A stretch of DNA of 13,956 nucleotides from Porphyromonadaceae bacterium UBA7180 (GCA_002491165.1 DKVK01000008.1:10828-24783), one strand, 5' to 3'. Shown: positions 6,837 to 13,907, numbered from the stretch's first letter. The notes: a model not told the origin generated them from the sequence alone. A program made the numbers and translations.

Positions 6837-7472
6837 TCAACGGCGGTGGTGCCTCCGGCGGTGTGTGGCGTTGCCGCTTTTCTTGGTGCCGGTGGCGGCA
6901 GGCACGGTGTAATTCACCTTCCTGTGTTTGCGGCCGTAACGGCTCTTCCTGGCTTTATAAGTCTTCGGCGCCGCGGTTTTCCGCGAGCCTATGGTGCAGA
7001 ACGTGGGTGCCACTGTGTCGGGGGTAATGATTATCTTTGTGCCGACGTCCACGAGCTGGCGCAGTTTCAGGAGGTCTTCGTTGTGGAGGCGAACGCACCC
7101 CAAGGAGGCGCGCGTGCCTATGGATTCGGGGCGGTTGGTGCCGTGGATGCCTACATGCTCCCACTGTCCGCTCAGGCGCATGAACCAGGGGCCGTAGTCG
7201 CTTCCCGAGGCGTCCCCCTCCCAGCCGCTGGAGTCCTCTATGGAACGGATGGAGAAAGTGCCGTCCGGGGTGCGGTGATCGCCGCGGCGCTGTTTCTGTC
7301 CGTAATTGATGCCGAGTGCTACCGGAAAACTTGCTACCGTATCGTTTTCCTGTTCCACGACATAGAGCCGGAAGGCCGGTTTGTCGATTATGATGGTGCG
7401 GTCCGTGGGCTTCACGGCATCGGGAGACACCGACTGCAACATCATCAATAGGGTGAATAGTACGTAGTTCAT
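6837..7472 (-). CDS. YkuD-family L,D-transpeptidase with a basic C-terminal tail
   Basis: The protein is a periplasmic L,D-transpeptidase of the YkuD fold. These enzymes form 3-3 crosslinks in peptidoglycan or attach proteins to it, using a catalytic cysteine. The catalytic signature is complete: GIHGTNRPESIG (H110), then SLGCVRL (C126, R128), with GDHRTPDGTF (64-73) upstream, as in the family. I choose the ATG at 7472 (211 residues). It gives a short hydrophobic export signal (NYVLFTLLMMLQS) and lies 17 nt after a perfect -7 box; a longer reading would run into the divergent gene. After the domain (about residue 155) comes an unusual tail of about 47 residues rich in Lys, Arg and His, ending HRRRHHRR. 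The gene is first of a probable two-gene unit with the secreted multidomain protein. Confidence 0.92.
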   Translation of the reverse strand: MNYVLFTLLMMLQSVSPDAVKPTDRTIIIDKPAFRLYVVEQENDTVASFPVALGINYGQKQRRGDHRTPDGTFSIRSIEDSSGWEGDASGSDYGPWFMRLSGQWEHVGIHGTNRPESIGTRASLGCVRLHNEDLLKLRQLVDVGTKIIITPDTVAPTFCTIGSRKTAAPKTYKARKSRYGRKHRKVNYTVPAATGTKKSGNATHRRRHHRR

Positions 7473-7489
7473 ATCTCTGAATTGACACA

Positions 7490-7522
7490 CAAAGTTAGCA
7501 ATTAATTGCCAATAAATGCAAT
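7490..7522 (-). promoter_or_regulatory. Promoter of the L,D-transpeptidase gene
   Basis: On the minus strand ATTG (7522-7519, the -33 element with one mismatch) is followed after 21 bp by TAACTTTG (7497-7490), a perfect -7 match. The ATG follows 17 nt later. It shares the 102-bp divergent spacer with the promoter at 7562. Confidence 0.7.
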
Positions 7523-7561
7523 TATTAACGTCCGTTAACTTAATTAAATCCGATAAATCAG

Positions 7562-7569
7562 TAATTTTG
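7562..7569 (+). promoter_or_regulatory. -7 element of the WaaP-like kinase gene, almost touching its start codon
   Basis: TAATTTTG is a perfect TAnnTTTG. Only five bases separate it from the GTG at 7575, so the transcript should be leaderless or have a leader of about 2 nt. No TTTG is found at 19-21 bp upstream; the region (7535-7545) is AT-rich. Confidence 0.6.
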
Positions 7570-7574
7570 CACCC

Positions 7575-8366
7575 GTGAAGGATAGCATTCGCATAGCGCC
7601 CGGTTTCGAGCATCTGCGGGCTGAGTTTGAGCGTATTCCGGAGGGTGGCTACCCGGTGGAGCACGTATTCTGCAACAAGCGCAACGTTGTGGAGGCGTCG
7701 GTCATCGGCGGCATCCCTGCTGTCATCAAGCGTTTCCGCACTCCCGGCACCGTCAACGCCTTCGTCTACGGCCGGTTGCGCCCTTCGAAGGCGGACCGTA
7801 GCTTCGACAACGCCCTGCGGCTCCACTCCCTTGGTATAGACACTCCCGAGCCGATGGCGGTGATAACGCGGCCCGACGGCGCACGCTTCGCACGCTCATG
7901 GTATGTGTGCCGCCGCGTCGACGTTCCTTCCATGAAAACGCATCTTCCCAACGAAAAGTTGCCGCAACTCATGGAGCTGCTGCAGGGCGACGAAATCCTC
8001 GCCGCCTTCCTCGACACGGCTGCCGGTTTCTTCGGTGCCGGAGTGTATCCCATAGATTTCAACCGAGGCAACTTCCTGCTGCTGCGCGGTGCCGACGGCC
8101 GCTGGCACTTCCCGATGGTGGACCTCAACCGTATGCGCTTCGGCCGCGTGTCGCCGCACATGGTGGCGCGCGCACTCTACCTTTTCACCGACGGCGTGTC
8201 GCCCGGGGCGCTGCGCGAGATGACGCTGCGCGTATGCCGACGCATGGGCCTCCCCGACGCCGTGACGCTGCGCGGCCTCCGCTCCTTCCGCCGCGCGCTT
8301 CCGTGGCGCACTATGCGCCGCAAAATCAAAAAAAATCTTAAAAAAATCCTACACAGGAATAAATGA
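7575..8366 (+). CDS. Lipopolysaccharide-kinase-like protein (WaaP/Kdo kinase superfamily), atypical catalytic loop
   Basis: This 263-residue cytoplasmic protein has the eukaryotic-kinase-like fold of the WaaP/KdkA/InaA group, which phosphorylates sugars of the LPS inner core. Visible are the ATP-binding lysine in AVIKRF (K52), SFDNALRLHSLGIDTPEP (76-93), the segment GVYPIDFNRGNFLLL (156-170) at the catalytic-loop position, and MVDLNRMRFGRVS (181-193) at the metal-binding position (D183). The last pattern is typical of the Bacteroidales branch. In the catalytic loop the Asp (D161) and Asn (N166) are kept, but the His normally two residues before the Asp is replaced (PID instead of HxD). The C terminus is strongly basic (KIKKNLKKIL), perhaps a membrane-surface contact. 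The GTG start is chosen because the protein is complete from it; no upstream ATG exists in frame after the promoter. The acyl-CoA ligase follows 77 bp later. Confidence 0.8.
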   Translation: MKDSIRIAPGFEHLRAEFERIPEGGYPVEHVFCNKRNVVEASVIGGIPAVIKRFRTPGTVNAFVYGRLRPSKADRSFDNALRLHSLGIDTPEPMAVITRPDGARFARSWYVCRRVDVPSMKTHLPNEKLPQLMELLQGDEILAAFLDTAAGFFGAGVYPIDFNRGNFLLLRGADGRWHFPMVDLNRMRFGRVSPHMVARALYLFTDGVSPGALREMTLRVCRRMGLPDAVTLRGLRSFRRALPWRTMRRKIKKNLKKILHRNK

Positions 8367-8443
8367 CACTCCCCGCGGTGTTTTTATAATGATATGCCCC
8401 GGGGAACTCCATACCTTCCCTATATAACCCTTCCGCTACCGCT

Positions 8444-10108
8444 ATGAAAATTGTAGAAGAAAACTTTATAAAGATTTATGAAAAAAGCTTCATAGAGAAC
8501 TGGGATCTCCCCGCCCTCTCGGAATACACCACGCGCCAGTCGCTCACCTACGCCGAACTGGCGCAGAGCATCGCCCTCTGCCACATGCTCTTCAAGAGCA
8601 TCGGCCTCAAGCAAGGCGACAAAGTGGCCATCTGTGGCAAAGACTCCATCTCCTGGGTGGTGACCTACATGGCGGTGGTGACCTACGGCGCCGTGATAGT
8701 CCCCATACTGCCGGAGTTCAACCCGCTGGACATCACGCACATCATCAACCATTCGGAGGCCGAGCTGCTCTTCATCAGCGAAAGCATCTGGGAACACATA
8801 GACCCGTCGTCGCTGCTGAAGGTGCGCGGCGTAATGTCGCTCGACAACCGCACGCTGCTCTTCGAGTCGCAAGGGATGGAGATAAGCCGCGAACAACGTC
8901 TGCTGCGCCGCCGTTTCCGAACCAAATACCCGGACGGCTACAAGTCCACAGACATCCATTACGCCCGCCGCGACAACTCCAAGCCGGTGGAAATAAACTA
9001 CACGTCCGGCACCACGGGCTTCTCCAAAGGGGTAGTCCTTACGGGACGCAGCCTGGCGGGGAACGTCTGCTTCGGCATCGCCACGCAGCTGCATTTCCGC
9101 TCGTCGCGCGCACTGGCCTTCCTGCCTCTGGCCCACGCCTACGGCTGCGCCTTCGACATGCTGACGCCGCTGGCCGTAGGCTCGCACATCACCCTGCTCT
9201 GCAAGGTGCCCTCGCCGCGCGTCCTCCTGAAAGCTTTCGCACAGGTACGCCCCAACCTCATCATCTGCGTGCCGCTGATCCTCGAAAAAATCTACAAAAA
9301 CCAGATTCTCCCCATGATTTCCAAAGGGGCGATGCGCTGGACACTGGCCATCCCCTTCCTCGACAACGTGATTTACGCCAAGATACGCAAGAAGCTCATC
9401 GAGGCCTTCGGCGGCGAGTTCGAGCAGGTGATAGTGGGCGGCGCGCCGCTCAACCACGAGGTAGAGGAGTTCCTGCACCGCATCAAATTCCCCTTCACCG
9501 TCGGCTACGGCATGACGGAGTGCGGCCCGCTCATCAGCTACACGCCGTGGCGCAAGTTCCGCGTCGGCTCCTCCGGCAAGGTGCTCCCCAACATGGAGGC
9601 GATGATTCTGAGCGAAGACCCCGAAAACATCCCCGGCGAAATCTGCGTGCGCGGCATGAACGTGATGAAAGGCTACTACAAGAACCCTGAAGCCACGAAC
9701 CTCGTGCTCGACAAAGACGGCTGGCTGAAGACCGGCGACATGGGTACGCTGTCGGCCGACGGCACCCTCTACCTGCGCGGCCGCTCCAAGACGATGATCC
9801 TTACCGCCAGCGGCCAGAACATCTACCCCGAAGAGATAGAAGCCAAGCTCAACAATATGCCGTTCGTAGCCGAGAGCCTCGTTGTGGAACGCGACGGAAA
9901 GCTCGTGGGTCTCGTCTACCCGGACTACGAGGCGGCCGACCGCCTGGGCGTCACCGGCCCGGATCTCCAGGACTCGATGGACAATATCTGCAAGGAACTC
10001 AACAAACTGGTGGCACCCTACGAGCGCATAAGCCGCATCATCCTGATGCCCAACGAATTCGAGAAAACCCCGAAGCGCAGCATCAAACGCTTCCTCTACA
10101 CCCAGTAA
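8444..10108 (+). CDS. AMP-forming long-chain fatty acid--CoA ligase family enzyme
   Basis: This 554-residue enzyme belongs to the ANL superfamily, which activates a carboxylic acid with ATP to an acyl-AMP and passes it to CoA (or a carrier protein). The motifs appear in order: YTSGTTGFSKG (186-196, phosphate loop), FLPLAHAYG (227-234), GYGMTECGP (354-362), KTGDMG (429-434, ribose-binding Asp), LRGRSKTMI (444-452, hinge), NIYPEEIE (459-466) and, near the end, KTPKRSIKR (541-549), where the A10 catalytic lysine is expected. Length and order are normal and the active site looks complete. It follows the WaaP-like kinase by 77 bp on the same strand and may be read from that promoter; no matched promoter is visible in the gap, which holds a CCCCGGGG palindrome at 8397-8404. 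The substrate is probably a long-chain fatty acid, from family resemblance only. Confidence 0.92.
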   Translation: MKIVEENFIKIYEKSFIENWDLPALSEYTTRQSLTYAELAQSIALCHMLFKSIGLKQGDKVAICGKDSISWVVTYMAVVTYGAVIVPILPEFNPLDITHIINHSEAELLFISESIWEHIDPSSLLKVRGVMSLDNRTLLFESQGMEISREQRLLRRRFRTKYPDGYKSTDIHYARRDNSKPVEINYTSGTTGFSKGVVLTGRSLAGNVCFGIATQLHFRSSRALAFLPLAHAYGCAFDMLTPLAVGSHITLLCKVPSPRVLLKAFAQVRPNLIICVPLILEKIYKNQILPMISKGAMRWTLAIPFLDNVIYAKIRKKLIEAFGGEFEQVIVGGAPLNHEVEEFLHRIKFPFTVGYGMTECGPLISYTPWRKFRVGSSGKVLPNMEAMILSEDPENIPGEICVRGMNVMKGYYKNPEATNLVLDKDGWLKTGDMGTLSADGTLYLRGRSKTMILTASGQNIYPEEIEAKLNNMPFVAESLVVERDGKLVGLVYPDYEAADRLGVTGPDLQDSMDNICKELNKLVAPYERISRIILMPNEFEKTPKRSIKRFLYTQ

Positions 10109-10115
10109 ATATGAA

Positions 10116-10137
10116 ACGCCGGCCTCGCGGCCGGCGT
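10116..10137. terminator. GC-rich hairpin between convergent genes (first)
   Basis: ACGCCGGCC (10116-10124) and GGCCGGCGT (10129-10137) are perfect complements with a TCGC loop, starting eight bases after the ligase stop codon. On the minus strand the stem is followed by TTTCATATTT, so it fits best as the terminator of trmD, and also blocks read-through from the ligase. Confidence 0.7.
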
Positions 10138-10161
10138 AAATTGTGTAAACGCATGGTTTTA

Positions 10162-10181
10162 CGCAGGCCTCCCGGCCTGCG
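10162..10181. terminator. GC-rich hairpin between convergent genes (second)
   Basis: CGCAGGCC (10162-10169) pairs perfectly with GGCCTGCG (10174-10181) around a TCCC loop. It lies 17 bp from the trmD stop codon and 24 bp from the first hairpin. No T-run follows on the plus strand; on the minus strand TAAAACC follows. Its role as a terminator is likely by position. Confidence 0.55.
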
Positions 10182-10198
10182 CTCCATATTGATGGCCT

Positions 10199-10876
10199 CT
10201 ACTCGCCGAGGAGGTCGGGGCGCAGGCGCCGCGTGCGTTCAAGGGCCTGGTCGTAGCGCCATTGGTCTATCTTGGCCTGATGGCCGCTCAGCAGGATGTC
10301 AGGCACTTTCCACCCTTTGTAGTCGGCCGGGCGGGTGTAGACCGGCGGCGCAAGCAGGTTGTCCTGGAACGAGTCGGAGAGCGCCGACTGCTCATCGCCG
10401 ATAACGCCCGGAATGAGGCGCACCACCGCGTCGGCGATAACCGCCGCCGGCAGTTCGCCGCCCGTCAGCACATAGTCGCCGATGGAGATTTCACGCGTCA
10501 CGAAATGCTCGCGTATACGGTAATCGATACCTTTATAATGTCCGCAGAGGAGAATGATATTGTCGAGCAGCGAAAGGGCGTTGGCCGTAGGTTGGTCGAA
10601 GGTTTTGCCGTCGGGGGTCACGAAAATCACCTCGTCGTAGTCGCGTTCGACGCGCAGCTGCGTTATGCACTCGTCCACGGGCTGCACTTTCATCACCATT
10701 CCGGCTTCGCCGCCGAAGGGGTAATCGTCCACCTTGCGGTGCCGGTCGTGAGTATAGTCGCGCAGGTTGTGCACGCATATCTGCGCCAGTCCCTTCTCCT
10801 GCGCGCGTTTAAGTATCGAGCAGTTGAGAGGGGATTCAAGCATTTCGGGCATTACTGTCAGTATGTCGATTCTCAT
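10199..10876 (-). CDS. trmD: tRNA (guanine-N1-)-methyltransferase (m1G37)
   Basis: TrmD methylates N1 of G37 next to the anticodon of tRNAs with G36, preventing +1 frameshifting; it is essential in most bacteria and uses S-adenosylmethionine bound in a trefoil knot. The 225-residue product shows MRIDILTVMPEM at the start, DYPFGGEAGMVMK (51-63), the knot region LLCGHYKGIDYR (109-120) and SIGDYVLTGGELPA (131-144), R153 in VVRLIPGVIG, the proposed catalytic Asp D168 in SDSF, and YTRPADYKGWKVPDILLSG (180-198). Length is slightly shorter than the Escherichia coli enzyme, normal for Bacteroidetes. It is transcribed alone here, without the rpsP-rimM-rplS neighbours common in Proteobacteria, from its own promoter 21 nt ahead of the ATG. 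Confidence 0.97.
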   Translation of the reverse strand: MRIDILTVMPEMLESPLNCSILKRAQEKGLAQICVHNLRDYTHDRHRKVDDYPFGGEAGMVMKVQPVDECITQLRVERDYDEVIFVTPDGKTFDQPTANALSLLDNIILLCGHYKGIDYRIREHFVTREISIGDYVLTGGELPAAVIADAVVRLIPGVIGDEQSALSDSFQDNLLAPPVYTRPADYKGWKVPDILLSGHQAKIDQWRYDQALERTRRLRPDLLGE

Positions 10877-10897
10877 TTTTCAGAAGGTTTTACCCTG

Positions 10898-10928
10898 CAA
10901 AGTTAACCAAAATTCCCCGCACGGCAAA
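10898..10928 (-). promoter_or_regulatory. Bacteroidetes-type promoter of trmD
   Basis: On the minus strand TTTG (10928-10925), a 19-bp spacer and TAACTTTG (10905-10898) match the consensus exactly. The ATG at 10876 follows 21 nt downstream. Confidence 0.8.
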
Positions 10929-10968
10929 AACACCTTCTTCTCCCGGCGAAATGTTAAATTTCAATCCG

Positions 10969-11015
10969 GCAAAGTGTTAAAAGCATTTAATAAACCTTCA
11001 GGTTTTACACTTTGC
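10969..11015. repeat. Inverted repeat in the trmD / beta-propeller divergent spacer
   Basis: GCAAAGTGTTAAAA (10969-10982) pairs with TTTTACACTTTGC (11003-11015), leaving one unpaired T in the left arm and a 20-nt loop. Looser complementarity continues outward through TTAAATTTC on the left and TTAAATTTC on the right. It lies upstream of both divergent promoters (41 bp from the -33 of each), so it could be an operator or simply a structural repeat. Confidence 0.5.
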
Positions 11016-11056
11016 TATTAAATTTCACTAAACTATCTTATAGAATACCAAGGGAA

Positions 11057-11088
11057 TTTGACATTTGCTTCTCTTTGAACTACCTTTG
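11057..11088 (+). promoter_or_regulatory. Bacteroidetes-type promoter of the beta-propeller lipoprotein gene
   Basis: TTTG (11057-11060), a 20-bp spacer and TACCTTTG (11081-11088) match the consensus exactly. The ATG at 11098 follows only nine bases after the -7 box, so the expected leader is about 6 nt. Confidence 0.8.
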
Positions 11089-11097
11089 CAGTCGAAA

Positions 11098-12657
11098 ATG
11101 AAACTGACCCAAAGATATATTTCCTCACTTTTCGCACTCGCACTGGTTTGCACGGCATGCGGCCACAAAGCCGGCAAGAGTTCCGACTCCGACTCCGTGG
11201 CCGACGCCAAGGAGCAGCAGGAAAAGGATCTCGCCCCTTTCCCGGACACTACGTTCGCTTCCGTGGAGCAACTTAACTACAAGGTGGAGATTCTCGACAG
11301 CACCGCGCAGAAACCCCTCTCGCCGCTGCACGACCTCTACGCCGACGCTCCCGGTATCATGACCTTCCGCGGCAACGCCCACCGCGACGCCTCCTTCACC
11401 GGCTCGGTGGACAAGCGTCCCTCGCGGGTCGATGTGGTGTGGCGTTTCGAGACTTCCTCCGACGCCAAATGGGGCGGTGGCAGCGGCTGGACCGGGCAGC
11501 CCGTCTACGTGACGTGGCCCGACTCACTGGTCAAGAAGTTCCGCGCCGCCAATGTGGTGAACGCCGACTTCTCGGGCAATGAAGTGATAGTGGGCTCGCT
11601 CGACGGCAAAGTCTACTTCCTCAACCCCGAAAACGGCAAAACCACCCGCGAACCCGTGGACATGGGCAACCCCATCAAGGGCAGTGTCTCGCTCGACCCC
11701 ACGATGAACGGCTACCTCTACGTGGGCCAGGGAATCCCCAACGTGCAGCCCTTCGGTGCCATGACCATCGACCTGAAGAGCAACGAGGTAATCTCGAAAT
11801 TCGGCGTCGACTCAAAGGCACAGCGCGCCTGGGGCGCCTACGACTCCTCGGCGGTGCGAGCCGGACAGTATGTGTTCCGTCCCGGCGAGAACGGCACCCT
11901 CTACAAATGGCTCCCTACCCCCACCGGGATGACGCTGGCAGCCTGCCTGCGCTTCACGCGCAACGGCTCGGCGCCCGGCATCGAAAGCTCCATGAGCGTG
12001 TGCCGCAACTACGGCTACTTCAACGACAACGCCGGCAACGTGCTCTGCGTGAACCTCGACACAATGAAACCCGTCTGGTATTACGACAACCACGATGACT
12101 CCGACTCGTCGCCAATCGTGATAGAGGAGAACGGACATCCTTACGTCTACACCGGCACGGAAATCGACAGGCAGGGACAAGGGCAGGCCTACTACGTGAA
12201 ACTCGACGGCCTCACGGGCGAGAAGATATGGGAACACCAGGTGCCCGGACGTCAGGCCACAGTAGGGGAAAAGCACTTCGACGGCGGCTTCTACGCCACG
12301 CCGCTCCCCGGCCGCGCCGACTGCCTGGGTATGCTCTTCGCCAACGTAGTGACCAACACGCAGGGACAGAACGGCCATCTCGAGGCCATAGATATAAAAA
12401 CAGGCAAAATGCTATATAAGACAGACTTGAAACACTATCCGTGGTCGTCGCCGGTAGCCCTTACCGGTAAGGACGGAAAGATGTACATCTTCACGGGCGA
12501 CACCGCCGGAAACGTGTATGTAATAGAAGGTAAAACAGGTGAAATCCTCGTGACCAAATCTGTAGGAAACAATTTCGAATCGTCGCCCGTGGTGGTCGGC
12601 AACGAAATCTACCTCGGCACCCGCGGAAACACCATATTTAAAATGAAAATTTCATGA
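11098..12657 (+). CDS. PQQ-type beta-propeller lipoprotein
   Basis: This 519-residue protein is predicted to be a lipoprotein: KLTQRYISSLFALALVCTAC ends in a lipobox-like CTAC with the acylated Cys at 21, followed by a charged, Ser/Asp-rich linker to about residue 50. The rest carries repeated beta-propeller blades of the PQQ/quinoprotein type, seen as GKVYFLNPENGK (170-181), GNVLCVNLDTMKPVW (313-327), AYYVKLDGLTGEKIW (364-378), LEAIDIKTGKMLYKT (428-442), GNVYVIEGKTGEILV (471-485) and GNTIFKMKIS at the end. Such propellers can be enzymes or, as in BamB, protein-binding scaffolds; nothing shows that PQQ is bound. I use the ATG at 11098, because it gives the signal peptide and follows the promoter; the longer reading from 11065 would begin upstream of the -7 box. 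Its stop overlaps the start of the hydrolase gene, indicating one operon. Confidence 0.85.
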   Translation: MKLTQRYISSLFALALVCTACGHKAGKSSDSDSVADAKEQQEKDLAPFPDTTFASVEQLNYKVEILDSTAQKPLSPLHDLYADAPGIMTFRGNAHRDASFTGSVDKRPSRVDVVWRFETSSDAKWGGGSGWTGQPVYVTWPDSLVKKFRAANVVNADFSGNEVIVGSLDGKVYFLNPENGKTTREPVDMGNPIKGSVSLDPTMNGYLYVGQGIPNVQPFGAMTIDLKSNEVISKFGVDSKAQRAWGAYDSSAVRAGQYVFRPGENGTLYKWLPTPTGMTLAACLRFTRNGSAPGIESSMSVCRNYGYFNDNAGNVLCVNLDTMKPVWYYDNHDDSDSSPIVIEENGHPYVYTGTEIDRQGQGQAYYVKLDGLTGEKIWEHQVPGRQATVGEKHFDGGFYATPLPGRADCLGMLFANVVTNTQGQNGHLEAIDIKTGKMLYKTDLKHYPWSSPVALTGKDGKMYIFTGDTAGNVYVIEGKTGEILVTKSVGNNFESSPVVVGNEIYLGTRGNTIFKMKIS

Positions 12658-13637
12658 TGAAGAAACTGATAATACTTTTCATGGCCCTCGTGGCAACGGT
12701 AGGCGCTTTCGCCGGCAATCTCTCCGCCAAACACGGCACAGTGAAAGACAGCTACAACTTCTGGTTCTACGATCCTGCCGACTCGGTACAGTCTTCCGAC
12801 GCCAAACCGCTGGTCATCTTCCTGCACGGACGCTCCCTCTGCGGCCATGACCTCAACCGCGTGAAACGCTACGGCACCATCGATGCCATAGAGAAAGGCC
12901 GCGAACTCGATGCATACGTAATAGCCCCGCAGAACCCCGGAGGCGCATGGAAACCCTCCAAAATCAACGCCCTGCTCGAATGGGCCTGCGAAAACTATAA
13001 CGTCGACGCCTCGCGCGTTTACGTCCTCGGAATGAGCCTCGGCGGCTACGGCACACTCGACATGGTGGCCGCTTATCCCGAGAAAATTGCCGCCGCAATG
13101 GCATTCTGCGGCGGTTCCACCGCCAAGGAGTTCGACGGAATGAGCCGCGTGCCCCTCTGGATAGTACACGGCACCGCCGACGCCGCAGTCCCCGTCAGCG
13201 CCTCCGACAAGGTGGTGGCCGGTATCCGCCAGACCGGCGACGACTCACGCCTAATCTACCACCGTATCCCCGGCATGAACCACTCGCGCCCCGCCCGCTT
13301 CTTCTACCTTAAGGAAAGCTACGACTGGCTCTTCGCCCACTCGCTCAATGACAAAGACCGCACGGTAAACAAAGACCTCACCTTCTCCACCGACCTGCTG
13401 GCCACCGCCTACAAGGACCTGAGCCGCAGCCGCGCACGCCGCACCACTGCCTCAGCCACTGCCTCCACCACCAGCCGCACGGCACGTACCGCCAAGGCCG
13501 CCATCTCCTCGCAGACCCGTTCTTCGGTGAAGAAAGAAACCGCCTCGAAATCGAAAGCCTCAAAATCCGCTTCCGTAAAGAAATCGGGGAAAAAGACCTC
13601 CTCGACCCGCACCCGCCACTCCCGCAAGAACGGATAA
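12654..13637 (+). CDS. Secreted alpha/beta-hydrolase (esterase-like) with long basic Ser/Thr/Lys/Arg-rich tail
   Basis: This 327-residue protein has a signal peptide (MKKLIILFMALVATVGAFAG) and an alpha/beta-hydrolase domain to about residue 232. The catalytic triad is readable: nucleophile S128 in GMSLGG, D176 in VHGTADAAVP and H210 in GMNH, with the oxyanion segment FLHGRSLCG (56-64). The closest resemblance is to the polyhydroxybutyrate-depolymerase/feruloyl-esterase-like and dienelactone-hydrolase-like secreted enzymes; the substrate is not known. From about residue 257 to the end is a 70-residue low-complexity tail of Ser, Thr, Ala, Lys and Arg (ASKSKASKSASVKKSGKK) resembling histone-H1-like tails, unusual for an exported enzyme. 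The start overlaps the upstream stop (ATGATGA), so translation is probably coupled; the second ATG at 12657 is an equal alternative. A strong terminator follows at 13715. Confidence 0.87.
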   Translation: MMKKLIILFMALVATVGAFAGNLSAKHGTVKDSYNFWFYDPADSVQSSDAKPLVIFLHGRSLCGHDLNRVKRYGTIDAIEKGRELDAYVIAPQNPGGAWKPSKINALLEWACENYNVDASRVYVLGMSLGGYGTLDMVAAYPEKIAAAMAFCGGSTAKEFDGMSRVPLWIVHGTADAAVPVSASDKVVAGIRQTGDDSRLIYHRIPGMNHSRPARFFYLKESYDWLFAHSLNDKDRTVNKDLTFSTDLLATAYKDLSRSRARRTTASATASTTSRTARTAKAAISSQTRSSVKKETASKSKASKSASVKKSGKKTSSTRTRHSRKNG

Positions 13638-13714
13638 ACGCCACCTCTTTGCATCCAACATAAAAGCACAAAAACACACAACCACCTGCTAAGATATAAC
13701 CCAAACATATCCCG

Positions 13715-13755
13715 ACAGCGGCGCTACCCTCCCCGGCAGCGCCGCTGTTGTTTTT
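13715..13755 (+). terminator. Strong Rho-independent terminator of the propeller-hydrolase operon
   Basis: ACAGCGGCGCT (13715-13725) and AGCGCCGCTGT (13738-13748) are perfect 11-bp complements around a 12-nt loop, followed directly by TGTTTTT. It lies 77 bp after the hydrolase stop codon. Confidence 0.85.
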
Positions 13756-13781
13756 CATAAGTCATCAATTGCATTCGCTAA

Positions 13782-13799
13782 GTAGAGACGCGCCATGGC
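13782..13799. repeat. Half of a possible dispersed palindromic repeat
   Basis: GTAGAGACGCGCCATGGC ends in the palindrome GCCATGGC and resembles one arm of palindromic intergenic repeats of the form GTAGAGACGCG...CGCGTCTCTAC that I recall from Bacteroidetes genomes. The second arm is absent here. Recognition is from memory only. Confidence 0.3.
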
Positions 13800-13907
13800 T
13801 CATCCGCATTATACTGGCACTCAATGCTTTGGCGGAGCGCCGTAGCGCATTCCTATAACCCGACCTCCAAAAAACATTCACAAACAAACTCCGAAAGATT
13901 ATAAAAC

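Noticed and set aside
7473..7826. N-terminal extension of the L,D-transpeptidase to 329 residues
   Set aside because: It would overlap the divergent kinase gene and both promoters. The ATG at 7472 gives an export signal and sits just after a perfect -7 box.
8420..9478. Open frame of 352 codons on the minus strand opposite the acyl-CoA ligase
   Set aside because: The plus-strand ligase has all its motifs; the antisense frame shows only the composition of its complement.
10111..10404. Small plus-strand frame after the ligase gene
   Set aside because: It runs through two terminator hairpins and the trmD coding sequence antisense and has an arginine-rich shadow composition.
11065..11097. Upstream start of the beta-propeller gene at 11065
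   Set aside because: It lies before the -7 box of the only good promoter and would bury the lipoprotein signal peptide.
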